The notes below the pieces were generated by a model that had not been told where the DNA came from, ran no database searches, and saw only the letters and a list, made by a program, of their open reading frames with translations. Positions 24,072-37,389 of a stretch of 64,000 bases of DNA are shown piece by piece; positions within the stretch are counted from its first letter, which is position 1, and every line of letters begins with the position of its first letter. Both the position numbers and the translations under genes were made by a program. Source of the DNA: Rhizobium sp. RU20A (GTDB taxonomy: Bacteria; Pseudomonadota; Alphaproteobacteria; Rhizobiales; Rhizobiaceae); the NCBI RefSeq assembly GCF_900155885.1, contig NZ_FTMB01000005.1:204069-268068 (forward strand). Reading direction: 5' to 3'.

Positions 24072-27061
24072 GCGGAGCCAATCGCATCCCCGGCGCAGGT
24101 CGCCTGACGCCTGCCAAGACCGCCCGTTTCACCTTCGACGGCCGCCCCTATACCGCCCTTGAAGGCGACACGGTCGCCTCGGCGCTGCTCGCCAACGGCG
24201 TGCACCTGATGGGCCGCTCGTTCAAGTATCACCGCCCGCGCGGCGTCGTCTCGGCCGGCCCGGAAGAGCCGAATGCGCTGATCGACGTGCAGCGGGACGC
24301 CGCCCGCCGGCAGCCGAACGTGCGCGCCACGGTGCAGGAAGTCTTCGACGGCGTGACCATCGCCTCGCAGAACCGCTATCCGTCGCTCTCCTTCGACGTC
24401 GGCAGCATCAACAACCTGCTCTCGCCCTTCTTTGCCGCCGGCTTCTACTACAAGACCTTCATGTGGCCGAAGAAGGCCTGGAAGCATCTTTACGAGCCAC
24501 AGATCCGCGCTGCCGCTGGTCTCGGCGTTTCGCCCGATCAGGCCGACCCCGACCACTATGCCGGCCGATACGCGCATTGCGACGTCCTGGTCGCCGGTGC
24601 CGGTGTTGCCGGTCTCTCCGCTGCGCTGGCCGCCGCGAAGACCGGCGCCAGCGTCATCCTGTGCGACGAGCAGCCGGAAGTCGGCGGTGCGCTGCACTTC
24701 GACACCAGCGTCATGATCGACGGCAAGCCGGGCTTCGACTGGGCCCAGTCCGTTGCGGCCGAACTCGCCGCCATGGAAAACGTGACCGTGCTGACGCGCA
24801 CGACCGCGTTCGGCTATTACGAGCACAATTTCGTCGGCCTCGTGGAGCGCGTGACGGATCATCTCGCCAAGCCGGATCGCCGGCTGCCGCGCGAGCGCCT
24901 GTGGCAGGTGCGCGCCAAGCAGGTGGTGATCGCCACCGGCGCCATCGAGCGGCACATGGTGTTTTCCAACAACGACCGTCCCGGCATCCTGCTGGCGTCG
25001 GCGGCCCGCACCTATCTCAACCATTTCGGTGTCGCGGTCGGCCGCAATGTCGGCGTCTACACCGCAAACGATTCGGCCTATGAAGCCGCCTTCGACCTGA
25101 AGCGGGCCGGCGTCTCCATCGCCGCCATCGTCGATTGCCGGCAGCAGCCGGGCGCGGCGGTTCTGGCGGAAGCCAGCCGCCTCGGCATCGAGGTCCTGAC
25201 GGGCCACTCCGTCATCGACACGGCCGGCAAGCTGCGGGTTTCGTCCATGACGGTCGCCCGCAATGGTGGCGGTTCCTCGCGCACCATGCGCATCGATGCA
25301 CTCATCACCTCCTCCGGCTGGACGCCGTCGGTGCATCTCTTCTCGCAGTCGCGCGGCAAGGTGGCCTATGATGCGGAAAGCCAGCGCTTCCTGCCGGGCA
25401 CCTACGTGCAGGAGTGCATTTCCGTCGGGGCCTGCAACGGCACCAACGGCCTGCAGGCGACGATCGACGAGGCCATCGCAGCCGGGCGTGACCGTGCGTT
25501 GAAGGGTGGCTTCACCGGCGGCGATACCCCGGCGATCTCCGGCACCAACGCCTTCGAATGGACCGGCGGCATGGCCGGTGCGGCCGAAGGGGCCGGCCCG
25601 GACACGACGGTGAAGGCCTTCATCGACTTCCAGAACGATGTCTGCGCTAAGGATATCCGCCTTGCCGTGCGCGAAGGCATGCACTCGATCGAGCACATCA
25701 AGCGCTTTACCACCAACGGCATGGCGACCGATCAGGGCAAGCTCTCCAACATTCACGGCCTCGCAATCGCGGCCGAGGCGCTGGGGCGCGAAATCCCGAA
25801 GGTCGGTCTCACCACCTTCCGCGCGCCCTATACGCCCGTCACCTTCGGCACGCTGATCAACCATTCGCGCGGCGATCTCTTCGATCCCGCCCGCAAGACC
25901 CCGATGCATGCCTTCGAGGAAGCCAAGGGCGCGATCTTCGAGGATGTCGGCAACTGGAAGCGTGCCTGGTACTATCCGCGCGCCGGCGAAGACATGCACA
26001 AGGCTGTCGATCGCGAATGCGTGACGGTGCGCCAGTCGGCCGGCATCTTCGATGCTTCCACGCTCGGCAAGATCGAGGTGGTCGGACCCGATGCGGCGAA
26101 GTTCCTCAACCTGCTCTACACGAACGGCTGGGACACGCTGAAGCCGGGCCGCTGCCGCTATGGCATCATGCTGCGCGAAGACGGTTTCATCTATGATGAC
26201 GGCGTGGTCGGCCGCATGGCGGAGGATCGCTTCCACGTGACGACGACGACCGGCGGTGCCGCCCGCGTCATGCACCACATGGAAGACTATCTGCAGACGG
26301 AATTCCCGCATCTCGACGTCTGGCTGACCTCTGCCACGGAGCAGTGGGCCGTCATCGCCGTGCAGGGTCCGAAGGCCCGCGAGATTATCGCGCCGCTCGT
26401 CGAGGGCATCGACCTCTCCAACGAGGCCTTCCCGCATATGAGCGTGGCCGAGGGCAAGATCTGCGGCGTGCCGACCCGGCTGTTCCGCATGTCCTTCACC
26501 GGCGAACTCGGCTTCGAGGTCAACGTGCCCGCCGATTACGGCCAGGCCGTGATGGAAGCGATCTGGGCCCGCGCCGAGCCGATGGGCGCCTGCATGTACG
26601 GCACCGAAACCATGCACGTGCTGCGCGCCGAAAAGGGTTACATCATCGTCGGCCAGGATACGGACGGTACGGTGACGCCCGATGATGCCAGCCTCGGCTG
26701 GGCGATCGGCAAGAAGAAACCCGACTTCGTCGGCATTCGCGGCCTGAAGCGCTCGGATCTCGTGGCCGAGGGCCGCAAGCAGCTCGTCGGCCTGCTGACC
26801 AAGGATCCGAAGGAGGTTCTGGAGGAAGGCGCGCAGATCGTCGCCAATCCGAACGAGCCGGTGCCGATGACCATGCTCGGTCACGTCACCTCGTCCTACT
26901 GGTCGGAAAATTGCGGCCGGTCGATCGCCATGGCGCTGGTCGCCGGCGGCAAGGCGCGGCTGGGGCAAACGCTCTACGTGCCGATGGCCGATCGCACGAT
27001 CGCCGTCGAGGTGAGCGAGATGGTGTTCTTTGACAAGGAAGGAGGCCGCATCCATGGCTGA
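24068..27061 (+). CDS. soxA: Sarcosine oxidase subunit alpha
   Basis: A 997-residue subunit in three parts. The N-terminal ferredoxin-like part (about 1-110) has RFTFDGRPYTALEGDTVASALLANG. The central NAD/flavin-binding domain begins DVLVAGAGVAGLSAALAAAK (about residue 175). The C-terminal part from about residue 610 is an aminomethyltransferase (GcvT-like) domain that binds tetrahydrofolate, with ELGFEVNVPADYG and LRAEKGYIIVGQDTDGT. Length is normal for the family. It overlaps soxD at its start and soxG at its end. Confidence 0.96.
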   Translation: MSGANRIPGAGRLTPAKTARFTFDGRPYTALEGDTVASALLANGVHLMGRSFKYHRPRGVVSAGPEEPNALIDVQRDAARRQPNVRATVQEVFDGVTIASQNRYPSLSFDVGSINNLLSPFFAAGFYYKTFMWPKKAWKHLYEPQIRAAAGLGVSPDQADPDHYAGRYAHCDVLVAGAGVAGLSAALAAAKTGASVILCDEQPEVGGALHFDTSVMIDGKPGFDWAQSVAAELAAMENVTVLTRTTAFGYYEHNFVGLVERVTDHLAKPDRRLPRERLWQVRAKQVVIATGAIERHMVFSNNDRPGILLASAARTYLNHFGVAVGRNVGVYTANDSAYEAAFDLKRAGVSIAAIVDCRQQPGAAVLAEASRLGIEVLTGHSVIDTAGKLRVSSMTVARNGGGSSRTMRIDALITSSGWTPSVHLFSQSRGKVAYDAESQRFLPGTYVQECISVGACNGTNGLQATIDEAIAAGRDRALKGGFTGGDTPAISGTNAFEWTGGMAGAAEGAGPDTTVKAFIDFQNDVCAKDIRLAVREGMHSIEHIKRFTTNGMATDQGKLSNIHGLAIAAEALGREIPKVGLTTFRAPYTPVTFGTLINHSRGDLFDPARKTPMHAFEEAKGAIFEDVGNWKRAWYYPRAGEDMHKAVDRECVTVRQSAGIFDASTLGKIEVVGPDAAKFLNLLYTNGWDTLKPGRCRYGIMLREDGFIYDDGVVGRMAEDRFHVTTTTGGAARVMHHMEDYLQTEFPHLDVWLTSATEQWAVIAVQGPKAREIIAPLVEGIDLSNEAFPHMSVAEGKICGVPTRLFRMSFTGELGFEVNVPADYGQAVMEAIWARAEPMGACMYGTETMHVLRAEKGYIIVGQDTDGTVTPDDASLGWAIGKKKPDFVGIRGLKRSDLVAEGRKQLVGLLTKDPKEVLEEGAQIVANPNEPVPMTMLGHVTSSYWSENCGRSIAMALVAGGKARLGQTLYVPMADRTIAVEVSEMVFFDKEGGRIHG

Positions 27062-27620
27062 TCCCGTAATCGCCCAGCGTCGTCCGGTTCTCGCCGGCGC
27101 CCATCCGAGCCTCTACGGCGGCTCCGCCGTCGCCCATGTCACCCCGGCAAAGGCTGCCACGCGCCTTTCGCTGCGCGCCAAGCCCGATGCCGTGGCGGCC
27201 CTTTCCGCCGCGCTCGGTGTCGACCTTCCGACGCGCCCGAAGCGTTCTGCCAGCAGCAAGGGCCGTCACGCCCTCTGGCTCGGTCCGGATGAGTGGCTGG
27301 TGATCGACGAGGCGGAAACCGACCTGATGGCCGCCCTTGCCGGCGTCGGCGTGCTGCATTCGGCCACCGACATCTCGCACCGCAACACGGCCGTGCTGGT
27401 CTCCGGTCCGGGCGCAGCCGCCGCCATCAACAGCGCCTGCCCGCTCGACCTCACGGACGGCGTTTTCCCGGTCGGCGCGGCGGCCCGCACCGTGCTCGGC
27501 AAGATCGAGATGGTGCTCTACCGCACCGCCGCCGAGGACTATCGGGTGGAATGCTGGCGCTCCTTTGCACCATACGCGTTCGGTATTCTGGTGGAAGGGG
27601 CGGAAGACGCGGCGCTCTGA
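27054..27620 (+). CDS. soxG: Sarcosine oxidase subunit gamma
   Basis: A 188-residue subunit with a degenerate aminomethyltransferase fold (HALWLGPDEWLVID, ATDISHRNTAVLVSG, RTAAEDYRVECWRSFAPYAFGIL). AAGGAAGGAGG right before the ATG at 27054 fixes the start, which lies eight bases inside the end of soxA. It is the last gene of the operon; the palindromic repeat at 27716 follows. Confidence 0.95.
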   Translation: MADPVIAQRRPVLAGAHPSLYGGSAVAHVTPAKAATRLSLRAKPDAVAALSAALGVDLPTRPKRSASSKGRHALWLGPDEWLVIDEAETDLMAALAGVGVLHSATDISHRNTAVLVSGPGAAAAINSACPLDLTDGVFPVGAAARTVLGKIEMVLYRTAAEDYRVECWRSFAPYAFGILVEGAEDAAL

Positions 27621-27715
27621 GAGGCGCGCTTGCGTGTCGCCAAGGCGTCGCAGCTGCGTCGGCTGCGGCGTGTTGAGCTTCGTGGCTGCCTTGTCCTCGA
27701 CCGAGCTCCAATCTC

Positions 27716-27802
27716 CCGTCATTCTCGGGCTTGACCCGAGAATCCACAGGCCGTTGAAAACGCTCGTGAAATGGATCCTCGGGTCAAGCCCGAGGATGAC
27801 GG
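27716..27802. repeat. Nested palindromic repeat element
   Basis: Two 31-bp arms (27716-27746 and 27772-27802) are inverted copies of each other with two mismatches. Each arm is itself a hairpin: TTCTCGGG/CCCGAGAA in the left, TCCTCGGG/CCCGAGGA in the right. The differences between the arms keep each small hairpin paired. Elements of this kind are abundant between genes in rhizobia and other alphaproteobacteria. It may also help end soxBDAG transcription. Confidence 0.8.
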
Positions 27803-27901
27803 AGAGGGGCTGTCGCTCGTTTCACTGCCGTCAGTTGGTGTGCGATTGGAGGCGATGATGGAGGGTGTGGGGCGCATGCTTGGCGCATCCATCGGACTCC
27901 T

Positions 27902-28387
27902 TCACGCCCCCTCCGGCCGATCCTTCGGATCGAACTGCGCAATCGTCGTCCATGTCGCCGTCAGCGCCGGCTTGCGCTCTCCCTCTATCTCGACGCTGAC
28001 ATCATAGGTCAGCATCAGCATGGCCGCGCCGCGGAAGCGGGCCTCGGCGAGCGTGAAATGGCCGCGCACGCGCGCGCCCGACTTCACGGGCGTCACGAAC
28101 CGCACTTTTTCAAAGCCGTAGTTTATCCCCATGGTCTGCTCGCGAATGCGCGGCACAGCCGAATAGTTCATGGCGGAGAGCAACGAGAGCGACAGGAACC
28201 CGTGCGCAATCGTGCCGCCGAACGGCGTTTGCGCCGCCCGCACCGGATCGGTGTGGATGAATTGGTCGTCGAGCGTCGCCGCGGCAAACTGATCGATCAT
28301 CGCCTGACCGACGGTGATCCAGTCCGAGGTTCCGATCACGGTGCCGGAGAGCGCCTGTATCTCGCGAAGCGATATTTCTTTGTGCAT
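27902..28387 (-). CDS. MaoC family dehydratase
   Basis: A 161-residue hotdog-fold enzyme. The R-specific hydratase site is visible in AATLDDQFIHTDPVRA (Asp and His four to five residues apart) and TIAHGFLSLSL. It probably adds water to enoyl-CoA esters. It lies 68 bp downstream of glgX on the same strand and could be read through from the glycogen operon, but no functional link to glycogen is known. The ATG at 28387 is preferred over the longer frame to 28444, which lacks family similarity. Confidence 0.87.
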   Translation of the reverse strand: MHKEISLREIQALSGTVIGTSDWITVGQAMIDQFAAATLDDQFIHTDPVRAAQTPFGGTIAHGFLSLSLLSAMNYSAVPRIREQTMGINYGFEKVRFVTPVKSGARVRGHFTLAEARFRGAAMLMLTYDVSVEIEGERKPALTATWTTIAQFDPKDRPEGA

Positions 28388-28455
28388 GGTCTGGACCTTG
28401 GGTTGTGATCTATCGTTTGCCGGTCGCGGACGCCCGCCTCTCACGCCAGCCGGAT

Positions 28456-30417
28456 TTATTCCCCAACCTCAACGACGAATGCCACCGCCCGTGCCTCCAC
28501 CAGCCCGCCCGCCGCGCCGTCGCCCAGCAGGTCGGCCCAACGCCGCCCCGGAAGGGGCGAGGGGAGGCGGAACTGGCGGGGGAAGGGGCTGCGGTTGAAA
28601 ACCACGGCGAGGTGGGTCTTGAGGGTCGTTTGCCGATCGAGCGTGGCGAGTAGCATGGTCAGCGTTTCCGTCTCCGGATTTTCCCAGTCGCTGACGGCCA
28701 TGGGCCGGGCGTCGAAGGTCAGCCAGGAGACATCGCCGTCGCCGGTGAAGAAGGTGTTTTCCGAAAAGACTGTGAAACGGCTGCGGATGGCGGAGATGGC
28801 GGCGGTGTGCGCCAGCAGCTCCGTGTCGAGTGCGCTCCAGTCGAGCCAGGTGATCGCATTGTCCTGGCAATAGGCGTTGTTGTTGCCGCGCTGGCTGCGG
28901 CCGGCCTCGTCGCCGGCGGTGAGCATCACCGTGCCGCGCGTTGCCATCAGGGTCGAGATCAGCGCCTTCACATCGCGGCGGCGGGCGGCGAGGATGGCGG
29001 GGTCCGTTGTGGCGCCTTCCACCCCGTTGTTCCAGCTGTGGTTCTCGTTGTGCCCGTCTCGATTGTCCTCGCCATTGGCCTCGTTGTGCTTGTGCGCGTG
29101 GGAGACGAGATCCATCAGTGTGAAGCCGTCATGGGCGGCGACGAAGTTGACGCTGCGGGTCGCCCCGCCGTTATTGCGCGAGAAGATATCGGAGGAGCCG
29201 GAGAGGAGGGTGGCAAGCTGCCCGATCATGCCCCGGTCGCCGCGCCAGAAGCGGCGCAGGTCGTCGCGGGCCCGGTCGTTCCATTCGAGGAAGGGGGCGG
29301 GGAAATTGCCGAGCTGGTAGCCGCCGGGCCCGATATCCCAGGGTTCGGCGATCAGGATGCGGTCGGCAAGCAGTGGGTCGGCCGTCATGCGGGCCAGGAG
29401 CGGCGCGTTGCGGTCGAAGCCATCCGGGCGGCGGCCGAGAATGGAGGCGAGGTCGAAGCGGAAGCCATCGATGCCGGCCTCGCGGACGAAGTGGCGCAGG
29501 CAATCGAGGACGAGATCGGTGACGACAGGCTCGTCGCAGGCAATCGTGTTGCCGCAGCCGGTGTCGTTGACGAGGACGCCGGGATTATCGGGCAGATGAC
29601 GGTAGTAGGTCCGGTTGTCGAGGCCGCGGAAGGAAAGGGTGGGGCCGTAGCGGTCGCTTTCGCCCGTATGGTTGAAGACAAGATCGAGGATGACGCCGAT
29701 GCCCTCGACATGCAGCGCGGCGACGGTACGGCGCAGTTCCTCCATGCCGCCGGGCACGAGGCGCGGATCGAGCGCCATCAGCGCGATCGGATTGTAGCCC
29801 CAGCCATTGGTGAGACCGAGCGGGGGCAGGTGCCGCTCGTCGATCCAGGCGGTGATCGGCATCAGCTCCACGGCGCCGACGCCGAGCCGCTTCAGGTGGG
29901 CAATGACGCTGGGATGGGCGAGCGCTGCGAGCGTGCCGCGCTGCTTTGCCGGAACCTCTTCGTTGAGAATGGTGAAGGGTTTGACGGCGACCTCGTAGAT
30001 CAGGCCGCCGGGTACCATCAACGGCGGCGCGGGCTTGACGGCGCGGGGCTTGGTGACGACGGCGCGCGGCACGAGATCGGCGGTGTCCTCGCCGAAGGCG
30101 GCGAGACGCGCGTCATAGCGGAAGGGCCGATCAAGCTCGACGGCATAGGGATCGACGAGCAGTTTCGCCGGATCGAACCAAAGCCCGGCATCCGGGTCGT
30201 AGCGCCCGTGCGCACGGTAGCCGTAGCGGGTGCCGGGGCCGACGCTGCTGACGCTCGCCCGGTGAATGTCGCCGTCGCGCTCCATGGATATCCGCCGCAC
30301 CTCACGGCCATCGGCGGTATCGAAAAGGCAAAGCTCGATACGCTCAGCGTCACGGGAATGGACGGAAAACAGCGTGCCGCGCGGTGTGGGCTGCGGGCCG
30401 AGCGGAGATGCGGTCAT
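28456..30417 (-). CDS. glgX: Glycogen debranching protein GlgX
   Basis: A 653-residue isoamylase-type GH13 enzyme. An N-terminal CBM48-like domain (GTLFSVHSRDAERIELCLFD) is followed by the barrel with VILDLVFNHTGE, GFRFDLASILGR (nucleophile Asp), LIAEPWDIGPGGY (acid Glu) and NFVAAHDGFTLMDLV. It cleaves alpha-1,6 branches of glycogen that phosphorylase has trimmed. It is the last glg gene, separated from pgm by a 304-bp gap holding a repeat, so it may have its own promoter. Confidence 0.95.
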   Translation of the reverse strand: MTASPLGPQPTPRGTLFSVHSRDAERIELCLFDTADGREVRRISMERDGDIHRASVSSVGPGTRYGYRAHGRYDPDAGLWFDPAKLLVDPYAVELDRPFRYDARLAAFGEDTADLVPRAVVTKPRAVKPAPPLMVPGGLIYEVAVKPFTILNEEVPAKQRGTLAALAHPSVIAHLKRLGVGAVELMPITAWIDERHLPPLGLTNGWGYNPIALMALDPRLVPGGMEELRRTVAALHVEGIGVILDLVFNHTGESDRYGPTLSFRGLDNRTYYRHLPDNPGVLVNDTGCGNTIACDEPVVTDLVLDCLRHFVREAGIDGFRFDLASILGRRPDGFDRNAPLLARMTADPLLADRILIAEPWDIGPGGYQLGNFPAPFLEWNDRARDDLRRFWRGDRGMIGQLATLLSGSSDIFSRNNGGATRSVNFVAAHDGFTLMDLVSHAHKHNEANGEDNRDGHNENHSWNNGVEGATTDPAILAARRRDVKALISTLMATRGTVMLTAGDEAGRSQRGNNNAYCQDNAITWLDWSALDTELLAHTAAISAIRSRFTVFSENTFFTGDGDVSWLTFDARPMAVSDWENPETETLTMLLATLDRQTTLKTHLAVVFNRSPFPRQFRLPSPLPGRRWADLLGDGAAGGLVEARAVAFVVEVGE

Positions 30418-30573
30418 GCCGGGGCGGTCCGTTCACGGGTTGATGCGGGTGGGGGAAGAGTAGGCACGGCAGAGGCGGGAGAGCAAGGGGGAGCTGTGCT
30501 TGCTCGACAGTGTTCGCTTGGCAGCCCTGCTGATATTTCAACGGCTGGATCCGGCGCCAACGGCGACGATTGC

Positions 30574-30703
30574 CCTCTCCTCTCCCCTGGGGGAGAAGGT
30601 GGCTCGAAGGGTCGGATGAGGGGTCTTCGCAGCCTCTTGCGCGAAATGTGAACCCCTCATCGCCTCACTCCGTTCGGCACTTCTCCCCAAGGGGAGAAGA
30701 GCA
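30574..30703. repeat. Palindromic intergenic repeat between glgX and pgm
   Basis: The outer arms resemble each other as inverted copies built on TCTCCCC..GGGGAGAAG (about 30574-30603 and 30676-30703), each also self-complementary. Inner arms GATGAGGGGT (30615-30624) and ACCCCTCATC (30652-30661) are perfect complements. The composite structure with CCCTCATC and CTTCTCCCC blocks is a common rhizobial intergenic element. Apart from this, the gap 30418-30721 shows nothing else. Confidence 0.75.
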
Positions 30704-30721
30704 CTCAGAGCCTATCACCCC

Positions 30722-33800
<3,079 letters not shown>

Positions 33801-33803
33801 CGA

Positions 33804-35066
33804 TCACATACCCAGTTTGTCGATCATCGCCTGGGTGATCAGGCAGATGCCGTTTTCGCTGCGACGGAAGCGCCGTGCATCCTCTTCGGGGTCCTCGCCG
33901 ACGACGAGGCCTTCGGGGATGACGACGCGGCTGTCGATCACCACGTTGTTCAGCTGCGCATGGCGGCCGATCTTCACACTCGGCAGGATGACGCTGTTTT
34001 CGATGCGCGAGAAGGAGTTCACGCGCACACCCGTGAAGAGCAGGCTGCGGTTGAGCGTTGCGCCGGAGATGATGCAGTCGCCGGAGATGAGCGAAGAGGT
34101 GGCCGAGCCGCGGCGCGTCTCGTCGTCATGCACGAATTTCGCCGGCGGCTTGATCTCGGCAAAGGTCCAGATCGGCCACGTGCTGTCGTAGATGTCGAGT
34201 TCCGGCGTCACATGGGTGAGGTCGATATTGGCCTGCCAGTAGGCATCGATCGTCCCGACGTCGCGCCAATAGGCTTCGCGCTCGAAATTGGAGCGCACGC
34301 AGGACGTGGTGAAGCGGTGGGCGACGGCTTTGCCATGCTTGACGATGTAGGGAATGATGTCCTTGCCGAAGTCGCGGCTGGAATTGGGGTCTTCCGCATC
34401 GCGTCGCAGCAGCTCCATCAGGAAGCGCGTGTGGAAGACGTAAATGCCCATGGAAGCCAGCGCCATGTCCGGATTGCCGGGAATGCCCGGCGGATCGGCG
34501 GGCTTTTCGACGAAATCGATGATCTGGTCCTTGTCGTCGACATGCATCACGCCGAAGCCGGTCGCTTCCATACGCGGCACTTCGAGGCAGCCAATGGTCA
34601 CCTGCGCACCCGAGTCCACATGCTGCTGGAGCATGAGTTCGTAGTCCATTTTGTAGACATGGTCGCCGGCGAGGATGACCATGTATTCGACGCCGCTGTC
34701 TTCGATGATGTCGATGTTCTGGTAGACGGCGTCGGCGGTGCCTTCATACCACTGCGTTTCGGAAACGCGCTGGGAGGCAGGCAGGATGTCGAAGCTCTCG
34801 TTGCGCTCGGGGCGGAAGAAGTTCCAGCCGTTCTGCAGGTGGCGGATCAGCGAGTGCGCCTTGTATTGTGTGGCCACGCCGATGCGGCGGATGCCGGAAT
34901 TCAGCGCGTTCGACAGCGCAAAATCGATAATGCGGGCCTTGCCGCCGAAATAGACCGCGGGCTTGGCCCGGCGGTCGGTCAGTTCTTTCAGGCGGCTTCC
35001 CCGGCCACCGGCCAGCACATAGGCCATGGCATCACGGGCAAGAGGCTGAATGCGTTTTTCGACCAT
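33804..35066 (-). CDS. glgC: Glucose-1-phosphate adenylyltransferase (ADP-glucose pyrophosphorylase)
   Basis: A 420-residue nucleotidyltransferase making ADP-glucose. The nucleotide loop is [21 protein letters not shown] (about residues 18-38). Substrate-binding parts follow ([29 protein letters not shown]), then a left-handed beta-helix C-terminal domain with [19 protein letters not shown]. It is the committed and allosterically controlled step of the pathway. It has 112 bp to glgB upstream. Confidence 0.97.
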   Translation of the reverse strand: MVEKRIQPLARDAMAYVLAGGRGSRLKELTDRRAKPAVYFGGKARIIDFALSNALNSGIRRIGVATQYKAHSLIRHLQNGWNFFRPERNESFDILPASQRVSETQWYEGTADAVYQNIDIIEDSGVEYMVILAGDHVYKMDYELMLQQHVDSGAQVTIGCLEVPRMEATGFGVMHVDDKDQIIDFVEKPADPPGIPGNPDMALASMGIYVFHTRFLMELLRRDAEDPNSSRDFGKDIIPYIVKHGKAVAHRFTTSCVRSNFEREAYWRDVGTIDAYWQANIDLTHVTPELDIYDSTWPIWTFAEIKPPAKFVHDDETRRGSATSSLISGDCIISGATLNRSLLFTGVRVNSFSRIENSVILPSVKIGRHAQLNNVVIDSRVVIPEGLVVGEDPEEDARRFRRSENGICLITQAMIDKLGM

Positions 35067-35178
35067 GGTAGTCCTCCCATCAGATGTTCTCAGGTTCCAC
35101 CGGCCCGTTCCCCTTGGGCCAATGGTCCCTTGCGTCTTGGCTCTTCCGACGGTCCGCGCTGAGCACGCGGATGCCGGC

Positions 35179-37389
35179 CTATTGCTGCTCGAACATCACC
35201 GTCGCCAAGGGCGGCAGGGTGATGTCGGCCAGAATGGCACCGGACGGTTGTCGCTCGGCCTGAACGGCACCGCCATTGCCCTTTCCGCTTCCTCCGTAAA
35301 TCTCCGCGTCGCTGTTGAGAATTTCCTTCCAGCGTCCCTCGGCAGGCAGCGGGATGGTGTAGTTTTCGCGATAGACGGGCGTGAAGTTGGTGACGACTGC
35401 AATGGTCTTTTCGCCCGGCGCCTTGCGCAGCCAGGCAAAGACGGAGTTGTCGCTGTCATTGGCGATCAGCCATTCAAAACCGTCGCCTTCGCAGTCCCGC
35501 GCATGAAGCGCGGGCTTGGCGCGGTAGGTGCCGTTGAGATCGCGCACGAGACGGCGCATGCCGGTGTGCAGCGGGTATTCGTCGAGGTTCCAGTCGAGCC
35601 CGCGTTCCTCCGACCATTCGCGCCACTGGGCGAATTCCTGGCCCATGAACAGGAGCTTCTTGCCGGGATATCCCCACATGAAGCCGTAATAGGCCCGCAG
35701 ATTGGCGAATTTCTGCCAGTCGTCGCCGGCCATCTTGGCAATCAGCGATCCCTTGCCGTGCACAACCTCGTCATGGGAGAGCGGCAGCACGAAGTTTTCG
35801 GTGAAGGCGTAGAGCAGGCCGAAAGTGAGGTCGTTGTGGTGGTGCTTGCGGTGGATGGGCTCGCGGGCGAGGTACTGCAGCGTATCGTGCATGAAGCCCA
35901 TGTTCCACTTGAAGCCGAAGCCCAGGCCGCCGGCATGGACGGGATGGGAGACCTTGGGCCAGGACGTGGATTCCTCTGCAATCGTCAGGATGCCCGGATG
36001 GCTGCCATAGACGGCGGCGTTCATCTGCTGGAGGAAGCGCACCGCCTCCAGGTTTTCGTTCCCGCCATATTCGTTCGGCACCCATTCGCCGTGCTTGCGC
36101 GAATAGTCGAGGTAGAGCATCGAGGCCACCGCATCGACACGCAGGCCGTCGAGGTGGAATTTCTCGGCCCAGTAAAGGGCGTTGTTGAGGAGATAGGCGA
36201 GCACCTCGGCGCGGCCGAAATTGTAGATCGCCGTGTTCCAGTCCGGGTGGTAGCCCTGGCGCGGATCCTCGTGTTCGTAGAGCGCGGTGCCGTCGAACCA
36301 GCGAAGCCCGTGGGCGTCGGTCGGAAAATGCGCCGGAACCCAGTCGAGGATGACGCCGATGCCGACCTTATGGGCGCCGTTGACGAAGCGGGCAAAGCCC
36401 TCCGGCTCGCCGAAGCGGGCGGTGGGGGAATAGAGACCCGTCGTCTGGTAGCCCCAGGAGGGGTCGAACGGATATTCGGTGACCGGCAGGAATTCGATGT
36501 GGGTGAAGCCCATGTCGACGCAATAAGGGATCAGCCGCTCGGCGAGTTCGTCCCAGGTCAGCATCGAGCCGTCTTCGCGCCGCTGCCAGGAGGCGGCATG
36601 CACCTCGTAGATGGAAATCGGCTGACGGCGGGCGTCCGTACTGGCCCAAAACTTTCGGTGCGCCTCGTCTTCCCAGACCTGCGCGATCTCGCCGGTGGTG
36701 ACGGAGGCGTTCTTCGGGCGCAGTTCGGAGCGGCGGGCGAAAGGGTCGGCCTTCAGCGGCAGAAGTTCGCCGTTCTTGCCGATGATCTCGTATTTGTAGG
36801 GAACGCCTTCCGGTACGCCGGGAATAAAGATCTCCCAGATGCCGGTGTCGATCCTGAGTCGCATCTGGTGGCGGCGGCCATCCCAGGCGTTGAAGTCGCC
36901 GACGACGGAGACGCGCTGCGCATTCGGGGCCCAGACCGCGAAGTGGAAGCCGTCGGCACCCTCATGGGCGATGCCGTGCGCGCCCATCTTGTCGAATAGG
37001 CGAAGGTGCGAGCCTTCCTTGATGTAATAGTCGTCCATCGGCCCGAGCACGGGGCCGAAGCTGTAGGGATCGACGACGGTCCATTCGCCGCCGGCATTCT
37101 TCAGCCGGTAGCGGATCGGCTGGCGCTTCTTCAGCGCCACCGGACCATCGAAGAAGCCCGCGTCGTGGCGGCGGGTCAGTGTCCCGAGCGGCTTACCGGC
37201 CAGCGTTTCCGCGACCGCCTCCTCGGCGTCCGGTATGAAGCATCGGGCGATAAAACCGCCCTTTGCCTCGTGTACGCCGAGAACAGCAAAGGGGTCGCCG
37301 TGCTTGCCGGCGACGATTGCTGCAATTTCCGCCTCCGAAAGAACGCTTCCTCCGTTACCAGTCGTCACGTTGGCGGAATTTTCGGTCAT
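35179..37389 (-). CDS. glgB: 1,4-alpha-glucan branching enzyme
   Basis: A 736-residue GH13 branching enzyme. N-terminal carbohydrate-binding modules ([43 protein letters not shown]) are followed by the barrel with the family-wide sites [20 protein letters not shown] (nucleophile Asp), IAEESTSWP (acid Glu) and [12 protein letters not shown]. It makes alpha-1,6 branches. The ATG at 37389 overlaps the glgP stop (ATGA). Confidence 0.97.
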   Translation of the reverse strand: MTENSANVTTGNGGSVLSEAEIAAIVAGKHGDPFAVLGVHEAKGGFIARCFIPDAEEAVAETLAGKPLGTLTRRHDAGFFDGPVALKKRQPIRYRLKNAGGEWTVVDPYSFGPVLGPMDDYYIKEGSHLRLFDKMGAHGIAHEGADGFHFAVWAPNAQRVSVVGDFNAWDGRRHQMRLRIDTGIWEIFIPGVPEGVPYKYEIIGKNGELLPLKADPFARRSELRPKNASVTTGEIAQVWEDEAHRKFWASTDARRQPISIYEVHAASWQRREDGSMLTWDELAERLIPYCVDMGFTHIEFLPVTEYPFDPSWGYQTTGLYSPTARFGEPEGFARFVNGAHKVGIGVILDWVPAHFPTDAHGLRWFDGTALYEHEDPRQGYHPDWNTAIYNFGRAEVLAYLLNNALYWAEKFHLDGLRVDAVASMLYLDYSRKHGEWVPNEYGGNENLEAVRFLQQMNAAVYGSHPGILTIAEESTSWPKVSHPVHAGGLGFGFKWNMGFMHDTLQYLAREPIHRKHHHNDLTFGLLYAFTENFVLPLSHDEVVHGKGSLIAKMAGDDWQKFANLRAYYGFMWGYPGKKLLFMGQEFAQWREWSEERGLDWNLDEYPLHTGMRRLVRDLNGTYRAKPALHARDCEGDGFEWLIANDSDNSVFAWLRKAPGEKTIAVVTNFTPVYRENYTIPLPAEGRWKEILNSDAEIYGGSGKGNGGAVQAERQPSGAILADITLPPLATVMFEQQ

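Noticed and set aside
23987..27055. 1022-codon open frame on the minus strand opposite soxA
   Set aside because: It is the mirror of soxA, a result of GC-rich third positions; it has no protein-family features, while soxA matches its family along its full length.
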